From contig NZ_CAMJRK010000036.1 of the NCBI RefSeq assembly GCF_946222815.1, forward strand, positions 1 to 14,053: a stretch of DNA of 14,053 nt. Direction: 5' to 3'. Both the position numbers and the translations under genes were made by a program. The DNA comes from an uncultured Leuconostoc sp. Lineage in GTDB: Bacteria; Bacillota; Bacilli; Lactobacillales; Lactobacillaceae. A model generated the notes under the pieces. The model saw only the letters and a list, made by a program, of their open reading frames with translations, searched no databases and was not told where the DNA came from. Position 1 is the first letter of the stretch; every line of letters starts with the position of its first letter. This document shows positions 1 through 4,829 of the stretch, piece by piece.

Positions 1-15
1 AATTCTTTGGGTTTT

Positions 16-45
16 TTGTTAGTTATCGTTCGACTTAATTATAGA
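16..45 (+). promoter_or_regulatory. Possible promoter of the UDG-like gene
   Basis: A TTGTTA box (16-21) and a TATAGA box (40-45) are separated by 18 bases, about 38 bases upstream of the start codon at 83. Both boxes are imperfect and the region is AT-rich, so a chance match is possible. Confidence 0.25.
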
Positions 46-82
46 ATCTGCCATATTCATTAAGTGAAATAGGGGGTTTACA

Positions 83-688
83 ATGAATATAGGTAAAAAA
101 GGGAGACGCCAAGCAGTGACTATCTTTGATGAAATAATAAATGATAAAATAAATTTTGAGTTCACTAGTAGAGGACTCAAACCAATCTATCATGCGCCAG
201 CTAGTGCCAAAATAGTTATTATTGGACAGGCACCAGGTTTACGTGTCCAAAATTCAGGCATAATGTGGCATGATGCTTCAGGAGATAGGCTGAGAGAGTG
301 GATGGGTATCAGTAAAGATGTTTTTTACAACTCAGGTAAAATTGGCGTCATTCCCATGGACTTTTATTATCCTGGAAAAGCTAAGTCTGGTGATTTACCA
401 CCGCGTAAGGGTATCGCGGACAAATGGCATTCACGTTTATTAAAACAAATGCCCAATATACAGATGATTATCTTAGTCGGTTCCTACGCACAAAAATATT
501 ATCTAAAACTCAATAGTCAGGCGAAAATAACGACAGTCATAAAGGATTATCAAAAATATCTTCCTGATTACTTCCCAATTGTTCATCCTTCACCTAGAAA
601 CAATATTTGGCTTAAAAGGAATCCTTGGTTTGAGGAAGAAGTTGTCCCAGATCTGAAGAAAATTATTTCTCAAATAATAGCAGATTAA
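83..688 (+). CDS. Uracil-DNA glycosylase superfamily protein
   Basis: This 201-residue protein has the layout of the uracil-DNA glycosylase superfamily. A GQAPG motif at residues 48-52 corresponds to the water-activating motif I of the family 4-like enzymes. An HPSPRN motif at 168-173 corresponds to the C-terminal motif that inserts into the DNA helix. Between them lies a ILVGSYAQKYYL segment (residues 130-141) that fits the central strand and helix of the fold. The protein contains no cysteine, so it lacks the four-cysteine iron-sulphur cluster of classical family 4 enzymes. It belongs to the cluster-less UDG-like group common in lactic acid bacteria. The expected role is removal of uracil or a related damaged base from DNA, but activity and substrate are inferred. 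The ATG at 83 follows a GGGGG Shine-Dalgarno (72-76). No clear terminator follows the gene. Confidence 0.8.
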   Translation: MNIGKKGRRQAVTIFDEIINDKINFEFTSRGLKPIYHAPASAKIVIIGQAPGLRVQNSGIMWHDASGDRLREWMGISKDVFYNSGKIGVIPMDFYYPGKAKSGDLPPRKGIADKWHSRLLKQMPNIQMIILVGSYAQKYYLKLNSQAKITTVIKDYQKYLPDYFPIVHPSPRNNIWLKRNPWFEEEVVPDLKKIISQIIAD

Positions 689-777
689 ACTTTAGGGAAA
701 GAGGACTTATCTAGAAAGAAAGTAGTCCGTCATTTCAGTATAGAATCATTGTTCCAAATGATAGCTAAATTGATTAT

Positions 778-796
778 GGCAGATTGCAAGAATTAA
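778..796 (+). repeat. 19-base direct repeat, copy 1
   Basis: GGCAGATTGCAAGAATTAA occurs here and again, exactly, at 1228-1246, with starts 450 bases apart. The two copies bracket the small membrane-protein gene and its terminator. The flanking bases differ, so the identity is confined to 19 bases. Confidence 0.7.
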
Positions 797-850
797 ATTG
801 ATAACTAAATAAACGAAATTAAGAAGAAAATATAAACAATCATTAAACAA

Positions 851-881
851 TTGAGCATTTATAAAATTTTTACCGTATAAT
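851..881 (+). promoter_or_regulatory. Candidate promoter of the small membrane-protein gene
   Basis: A perfect -10 box TATAAT (876-881) lies 21 bases before the start codon. The best -35 match is TTGAGC (851-856) with a 19-base spacer, longer than ideal. The -10 box is more convincing than the -35 box. A short inverted repeat, ATCATT/AATGAT (745-750 and 757-762), lies about 90 bases upstream. Confidence 0.4.
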
Positions 882-902
882 GTAATTTGGAGGTAATACA
901 TT

Positions 903-1151
903 ATGGTTGCATTACATGTTCTCTTTGGAATAATGATATTGATTGGTGTCATTATGACTGCAGTATCTTTTCAAGGTGACACTGACAAGTTGACGAACTT
1001 GCAAAAATTTTCTTTGGTATTCACAACATCAGCGATTGGATTGACGGTAATTGCTGTTATAGCAGTATCTAGTTCTATTTATATCGGAATTGTTATGTTT
1101 ATCGCTTTGTCTCTTTATGAGTATTTTGCATTTTTGCGTAAAGCCAGTTAA
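903..1151 (+). CDS. Small three-helix membrane protein, unrecognised
   Basis: An 82-residue hydrophobic protein that I do not recognise. Three membrane segments are visible at about residues 3-22, 37-56 and 57-76. A short polar, charged loop (QGDTDKLTNLQK, residues 24-35) joins the first two, and the protein ends with a basic RKAS tail. The start is well supported: GGAGG at 889-893 sits 9 bases before the ATG, and a TATAAT box lies just upstream. It is a stand-alone unit, because a strong terminator begins 15 bases after the stop and no gene is close on either side. The 19-base direct repeats that flank the unit suggest it may have been inserted or duplicated as a cassette. The overlapping minus-strand frame at 746-952 has no ribosome binding site and looks like a chance opening. 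A real gene is likely; its function is unknown. Confidence 0.65.
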   Translation: MVALHVLFGIMILIGVIMTAVSFQGDTDKLTNLQKFSLVFTTSAIGLTVIAVIAVSSSIYIGIVMFIALSLYEYFAFLRKAS

Positions 1152-1166
1152 AAATAAAACACTGGA

Positions 1167-1213
1167 AAAAAGGTTACAGACAACATTTTTTCAATGTTGT
1201 CTGTAACCTTTTT
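1167..1213 (+). terminator. Intrinsic terminator, 21-bp perfect stem
   Basis: The arms 1167-1187 and 1193-1213 are perfectly complementary over 21 bp, with a five-base TTTTC loop. An A-tract on the left and a T-tract on the right make it able to terminate in both directions. It closes the small membrane-protein gene. Confidence 0.9.
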
Positions 1214-1227
1214 ATTTTTCTAATTAG

Positions 1228-1246
1228 GGCAGATTGCAAGAATTAA
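1228..1246 (+). repeat. 19-base direct repeat, copy 2
   Basis: Exact second copy of the repeat at 778-796. It lies 14 bases after the terminator and about 70 bases before a tRNA-like T-arm. Its GGCAGA core loosely resembles the D-loop of a tRNA-Leu, but the resemblance is too short to assign. Confidence 0.7.
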
Positions 1247-1317
1247 CTTACATAAAAATAGCACAATTCTGTCTAAATGTGACGGTTTAATAATCCGATA
1301 GATCCTGTAAATGATAC

Positions 1318-1341
1318 GTGGGTTCGAATCACACTACCTAA
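1318..1341 (+). pseudogene. tRNA 3'-end remnant (T-arm and partial acceptor)
   Basis: GTGGG-TTCGAAT-CACAC (1318-1334) has the exact layout of a tRNA T-arm: a 5-bp stem with one G-A mismatch and the conserved seven-base TTCGAAT loop. TACCTAA follows where the acceptor strand would be. Upstream, TAGCACAATTCTGTCTA (1259-1275) resembles a worn D-arm, and a CGG...CCG pair (1285-1299) could be what remains of an anticodon arm. The D-arm-to-T-arm distance is about 18 bases too long for an ordinary tRNA, and no acceptor stem pairs properly. I read it as a decayed tRNA or a tRNA-end fragment left by integration, not a working gene. Identity cannot be assigned. Confidence 0.5.
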
Positions 1342-1491
1342 AATTAGAGTGGTCTCTCTTAAATTAATTTTTTTAGTAAGGTTAAGTTCAATCCTTCATA
1401 ATTTTTCCATTATAAAGCCTTTAAGCGCTTGTGCAATTTAAAATTATGATAAGTATGTCTTATGACAATTAAAAATATTTCAAATGATCAA

Positions 1492-1509
1492 GCTGGACTA
1501 TAGTCCAGC
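1492..1509. promoter_or_regulatory. 18-bp perfect palindrome, operator-like
   Basis: GCTGGACTATAGTCCAGC is perfectly self-complementary with no spacer. It lies 58 bases before the VanW start codon, just downstream of a weak promoter-like pair (ATGACA 1462-1467 and TGATCA 1485-1490). That position fits a repressor operator near the transcription start. The protein that would bind it is not evident. Confidence 0.45.
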
Positions 1510-1566
1510 CTTCGCTTCATACCAAACATGAATTATGTGATATCATTATTAATGGAGAAGATAATA

Positions 1567-2385
1567 ATGAAAAGAAAATTATTTTGTGAGATATCACCCT
1601 TAACCTATAAAATATCATATGAATCACATATTTTAAAACGTAAACTAACGGACCAACTATTTGGTCGTATAGCGCAAGAACAATCTCAATTACAGTTACC
1701 ATATCTTATATTTAGTCATCAATCACTTATGCGTCGTGGACTGAGGAAAGTACCTATTCCTGTTGAAGAAGCTAAGGTTGCTAATCTTAAACTTGCGGCA
1801 CCAAAGGTTAATCATGTCATCATTAAGCCGGGAGAAACATTTTCATTTTGGCGTTTAGTTGGCCGATGCACTGAGAAAAGTGGGTATCAAAATGGTTTGA
1901 TGGTAGCCAATGACGGTGAGCTGAAAAAAGGCACTGGTGGTGGCCTTTGCCAATTTAGTAATTTAATTCACTGGATGATTTTGCATACACCACTAGATGT
2001 TGTTGAAAAGTATCATCATGAACAAGTAGATATGTTTCCAGATGCTAATCGGGAAGTACCTTTTGGTAGCGGGACCTCCATTGTTTATAATTATCTAGAT
2101 TATCGTTTTAAAAATAACACAAATACCACCTATCAGTTGGTAACTTACGTTGGAAAAACACATTTGCATGGTGAGGTTTATGCTTCTGAGCCACAAAAGG
2201 ATACTTATGAAGTCAAAGCAATTGGGGAACATTTTGAATCAAATGGTGATGTTGTCTACCGTTGTGGCAAGATAGTTCAATACCAATATGATCAAAGCCA
2301 CCAGCTAATAAACAAAACCTTAATTAAAAAAAATCATGCTAGAGTGGCTTATGACACGAGTCAATTAACAGTAATTAAAAATTAA
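1567..2385 (+). CDS. VanW family protein
   Basis: The 272-residue product matches the VanW family. It has a GETFSFW motif at residues 89-95, the invariant glycine-rich GGGLCQFSN segment at 124-132 with Cys128, and an HHEQVDMFPDANREVPFGSG block after it. These are the signature elements of the VanW domain, and the length is close to that of VanW in enterococcal vanB clusters. No signal peptide or membrane segment is seen. I chose ATG 1567 because GGAG (1554-1557) sits 9 bases upstream. The in-frame ATG at 1528 has no Shine-Dalgarno and would add 13 residues. The molecular function of VanW is unresolved; an envelope or glycopeptide-related role is only association. No vanH, vanA/B, vanX or vanR/S gene is present here, so this is not a resistance cluster. 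A DUF1440 gene follows 15 bases later, probably in the same operon. Confidence 0.85.
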   Translation: MKRKLFCEISPLTYKISYESHILKRKLTDQLFGRIAQEQSQLQLPYLIFSHQSLMRRGLRKVPIPVEEAKVANLKLAAPKVNHVIIKPGETFSFWRLVGRCTEKSGYQNGLMVANDGELKKGTGGGLCQFSNLIHWMILHTPLDVVEKYHHEQVDMFPDANREVPFGSGTSIVYNYLDYRFKNNTNTTYQLVTYVGKTHLHGEVYASEPQKDTYEVKAIGEHFESNGDVVYRCGKIVQYQYDQSHQLINKTLIKKNHARVAYDTSQLTVIKN

Positions 2386-2400
2386 CAGGAGACAAAATAA

Positions 2401-2874
2401 ATGATGATGGACAGCATTTTAGTGGGCATTGCAGCTGGTTTGATTTCCGGTATGGTTAAAATTGGCTGGGAAGCAATTTTACCACCGAGAACACAAGCGC
2501 GTGATGAAACTAATCCGCCACAACAATTATTACAACAGATGGGTGTGCCACGTCGTATAACACATGCCTATGTTTATTACTCTAAAGATCAAAAAGTTTA
2601 TTATATTGCACTCTTGATGCATTTTTCATTCTCTCTTTTCTTTGGTGTCCTTTTTGCATTAACTTATCAGTTATGGCCTATTGTTGGCATGTGGCAAGGC
2701 AGTTTTTATGGCCTTATTGTTTGGTTTGCTTTCCACATTATGATAATGCCAGTATTCAAAACAGTTCCTTCTCCAGCAAAACAACCTTTTACGGAACATT
2801 TTTCAGAAGTATTAGGCCATATAGTCTGGGCATGGACTATTTATTTGGTTGTTATTGCTTTGATGGGGCACTAA
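2401..2874 (+). CDS. YagU/DUF1440 family membrane protein
   Basis: A 157-residue integral membrane protein of the YagU (DUF1440) family. Four membrane segments are visible at about residues 5-26, 68-90, 97-119 and 136-155. The first cytosolic loop holds the family's WEAILPPRTQARDETNPP block (residues 23-40). E. coli YagU has been linked to acid tolerance; a similar role here is inference. The start is marked by AGGAGA at 2387-2392, overlapping the region just after the VanW stop, so the two genes are very likely co-transcribed. Three consecutive ATG codons (2401, 2404, 2407) are possible starts; the SD spacing of about 9-14 bases allows any of them. A terminator follows 15 bases after the stop. 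Confidence 0.85.
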   Translation: MMMDSILVGIAAGLISGMVKIGWEAILPPRTQARDETNPPQQLLQQMGVPRRITHAYVYYSKDQKVYYIALLMHFSFSLFFGVLFALTYQLWPIVGMWQGSFYGLIVWFAFHIMIMPVFKTVPSPAKQPFTEHFSEVLGHIVWAWTIYLVVIALMGH

Positions 2875-2889
2875 ACGAATAATTTTTAG

Positions 2890-2919
2890 AAGGGCTTAGC
2901 AAGTGCTAAGCCCTTTTTT
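2890..2919 (+). terminator. Intrinsic terminator after the VanW-YagU pair
   Basis: AAGGGCTTAGC (2890-2900) pairs perfectly with GCTAAGCCCTT (2905-2915) around a four-base AAGT loop and is followed by a T-run to 2919. Confidence 0.92.
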
Positions 2920-3032
2920 AATTTCTTGAATAAAAAGTCACAAGTCAACTATTTTTATTCCAAATATGAAGGTGTTATAGTTGTGGTGTTGACAAATAGA
3001 AGAAGTATGGATTTCAAGAAAGGTCGCACAAA

Positions 3033-4439
3033 ATGAGCTATCAAACAATTAATCCGTTAACAGATGAGGTTGTTAAGACTTATGACAATCATGATGATGC
3101 CTATGTTGAGGAAGCACTTACAAAAGGACATGCGTTATATAAAAAATGGCGTAATGATCCAATAGAAAGTCGTGCTGAAGCGTTAAACAAAGTAGCTGAT
3201 TTAATTGCATCAAAAGCAGATGAATTAGCTGAAATTTTAACGATTGAAATGGGAAAGCGTTTAGTAGAAGCAAAAGGTGAAGTGGCAATTACGGTTGCTA
3301 TTGCGCGTTACTATGCTAAACATGGCGCAGATTTTTTGAAACCACGTGATATTGTTTCTGCCATTGGGCCAGCACAAATTATTTCTAGACCAACTGGCGT
3401 GTTACTCATGGTTGAACCATGGAATTTTCCGTATTATCAAATTATGCGAGTTTTTGCACCAAATTATATGGCAGGTAATCCGATGGTGTTAAAGCACGCC
3501 AGCAATACACCAATGGCTGCTGAAGCATTTGAAAAAGTTGTACAAGATGCTGAATTACCCGATGGCACATTAACTAATTTATTTATTAATTATGATCAAG
3601 TGAACAAAATTATTGGCGATGATCGTGTCCAAGGTGTTGCTTTAACAGGATCAGAACGCGCCGGTCAATTGGTAGCTGCTGAGGCTGGCAAAAATATGAA
3701 ACAGAGTTCTCTTGAACTAGGTGGTAGTGATCCATTTGTGATATTAGATGATGCTGATTTATCAGAAATCAAAAAAATTATTAGCGGCGCTCGACTTTAT
3801 AATGCAGGTCAAGTATGTACCTCGTCAAAACGTTTTATTGTCACTGAAAAGAACTACGATAAACTTGTTGATCTGTTAAAAACTGCTTTTTCTGAGGCGA
3901 AATTGGGAGATCCTATGAAACCAGAGACCACTTTGGCACCATTAAGTACATCAAAAGCTAAGCAAAATTTAACTAAACAAGTCCGCCAAGCAGTTGAAGC
4001 AGGGGCAACACTGGCATTTGGTAGTGTTGAGCAAACCCAACCTGCTGCTTTGTTTGAGCCTGTTATTTTGACAGGCATCACTAAAGAAAATCCTGCTTTT
4101 TATCAAGAATTTTTTGGTCCAGTTGGCGAAGTATTTAAGGTGAAAGATGAGGCTGAGGCAATAGCATTAGCTAATGATTCACATTATGGTTTGAGTGGTA
4201 TTGTGTTTGGTGGGGATGCAAACCATGCTGCTGAAGTTGCGTCTAAAATTGAAACTGGCGTTGTGTTTGTTAATAGTTTTGGTGGTACTTTGCCAGAATT
4301 ACCATTTGGTGGTGTTAAAAATTCAGGCTACGGTCGAGAATTAGGTGATTTAGGCATTGATACATTTGTCAATAAACAAACAATTGTGACAAAACATGAA
4401 CCAATCGATCTTGAAAATGCTTTTGGTGGCTTTATATAA
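3033..4439 (+). CDS. gabD: NAD(P)-dependent succinate-semialdehyde-type dehydrogenase
   Basis: A 468-residue cytosolic enzyme of the aldehyde dehydrogenase superfamily, full length for the family. It oxidises an aldehyde to the acid with NAD(P)+. Visible active-site elements are the WNFP motif with Asn131, Lys154 in VLKHAS (cofactor binding), Glu228 in LELGG, and the nucleophile Cys262 in YNAGQVCTSS. The MVEPWNFPYYQ segment and overall length match the SSADH (GabD/Sad) subgroup of lactic acid bacteria. The lysine and serine of KHAS are compatible with NADP use. Substrate is inferred from family, and no GABA transaminase or decarboxylase gene is nearby to support a GABA pathway. The start at 3033 is preceded by AAAGG (3019-3023), and a perfect -35 box TTGACA (2989-2994) lies upstream without a convincing -10. 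The gene stands alone between two terminators. Confidence 0.85.
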   Translation: MSYQTINPLTDEVVKTYDNHDDAYVEEALTKGHALYKKWRNDPIESRAEALNKVADLIASKADELAEILTIEMGKRLVEAKGEVAITVAIARYYAKHGADFLKPRDIVSAIGPAQIISRPTGVLLMVEPWNFPYYQIMRVFAPNYMAGNPMVLKHASNTPMAAEAFEKVVQDAELPDGTLTNLFINYDQVNKIIGDDRVQGVALTGSERAGQLVAAEAGKNMKQSSLELGGSDPFVILDDADLSEIKKIISGARLYNAGQVCTSSKRFIVTEKNYDKLVDLLKTAFSEAKLGDPMKPETTLAPLSTSKAKQNLTKQVRQAVEAGATLAFGSVEQTQPAALFEPVILTGITKENPAFYQEFFGPVGEVFKVKDEAEAIALANDSHYGLSGIVFGGDANHAAEVASKIETGVVFVNSFGGTLPELPFGGVKNSGYGRELGDLGIDTFVNKQTIVTKHEPIDLENAFGGFI

Positions 4440-4447
4440 AACATAAC

Positions 4448-4519
4448 AAAACACCTGACAAGCTGTAGTCAATCACAATACTAATAATTGTGATTGACTT
4501 TACGCTGTCAGGTGTTTTT
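4448..4519 (+). terminator. Long bipartite intrinsic terminator
   Basis: Two nested perfect stems form one long hairpin. An outer 13-bp stem joins 4448-4460 to 4506-4518, and an inner 13-bp stem joins 4467-4479 to 4487-4499. They are separated by a 6-by-6 internal loop and capped by a seven-base loop. A-tract and T-tract ends allow termination from either side, which also fits the possible minus-strand gene at 4567-4671. Confidence 0.88.
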
Positions 4520-4566
4520 ATATTCATAAATTTTGAGGTTGTCTCTCTTGTGAATCATTTTTAAGA

Positions 4567-4671
4567 TCAAGCATTTTTAATGCGTCGCTTTAGTGTTGAC
4601 AAGCTAATACCGGTTTGGGTAGCAACATGGCGGTCAAATAAGGTTTGCATAACTTCAATACCTTCATGCAA
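4567..4671 (-). pseudogene. Possible remnant of a small helix-turn-helix protein
   Basis: Read on the minus strand from TTG 4671, this frame gives 34 residues ending RHVATQTGISLSTLKRRIKNA. The TGISLSTLKRRI part looks like the turn and recognition helix of a helix-turn-helix DNA-binding domain. A good Shine-Dalgarno AGGAG (4680-4676) precedes it, but its spacing to TTG 4671 is too short. It fits ATG 4667 better, and that ATG opens a different frame, a 25-residue peptide ending at 4590 that shows no family features. The mismatch between the well-placed ATG and the plausible protein frame suggests a broken or frameshifted gene. A genuine tiny gene from the TTG is the alternative. The gabD terminator can act as its terminator too. 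Confidence 0.35.
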
Positions 4672-4758
4672 GTGTCTCCTTAATTTTATTATGTATAATG
4701 TTTAAATCATCATTAATGTTGTGTCTTAGAGTAAAATCAGCAAATAGGTTATGCCTTC

Positions 4759-4776
4759 AAGCAATCATGACTGCTT
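4759..4776. promoter_or_regulatory. Imperfect 18-bp dyad upstream of recG
   Basis: AAGCAATCATGACTGCTT is a palindrome centred on TCATGA with a single mismatched pair. It lies about 55 bases before the recG start codon and could be an operator or a small hairpin. Confidence 0.3.
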
Positions 4777-4817
4777 AAAATGCTTGCCAGTAGCCGCCAT
4801 TTTTTGATCTAAAATGT

Positions 4818-4823
4818 TACAAT
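4818..4823 (+). promoter_or_regulatory. Possible -10 box placing recG on a leaderless transcript
   Basis: TACAAT at 4818-4823 would start transcription at about the recG ATG (4830). No good -35 lies 17 bases upstream. An alternative is TTGCCA (4784-4789) with TAAAAT (4810-4815) at a 20-base spacing. Either choice leaves almost no untranslated leader. Confidence 0.3.
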
Positions 4824-4829
4824 TATAAC

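Larger units (their letters stand above)
1247..1566. other. Gene-free stretch between terminator and VanW gene
   Basis: No convincing open reading frame is seen on either strand in the 415 bases between 1151 and 1567. The stretch holds the second 19-base repeat, a tRNA T-arm-like sequence (1318-1334), an AAGCGCTT palindrome (1423-1430) that is too far from the cre consensus to call, and an 18-base perfect palindrome (1492-1509) just ahead of the VanW gene. The rest is very AT-rich and I see nothing further in it. Confidence 0.5.
4520..4829. other. Intergenic stretch before recG
   Basis: No full gene is seen in the 390 bases between gabD and recG. On the minus strand there is a Shine-Dalgarno (AGGAG, 4680-4676) followed by two short overlapping reading frames, one with a helix-turn-helix-like end. 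Further right are an imperfect 18-bp dyad (4759-4776) and the AT-rich region immediately before recG. Confidence 0.5.

Noticed and set aside
746..952. 68-codon minus-strand frame upstream of the small membrane protein
   Set aside because: It has no Shine-Dalgarno, overlaps the promoter and start of the plus-strand gene, and its composition reflects AT-rich DNA.
1421..1434. AAGCGCTT as a second cre site upstream of the VanW gene
   Set aside because: Aligned in either direction it misses several fixed positions of the cre consensus, unlike the ndk site.
1528..1566. ATG 1528 as the VanW start
   Set aside because: No Shine-Dalgarno precedes it, whereas ATG 1567 has GGAG at 9 bases.
2673..2882. 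69-codon plus-strand frame overlapping the YagU-like gene
   Set aside because: It is an out-of-frame shadow of the DUF1440 gene with no own ribosome binding site.
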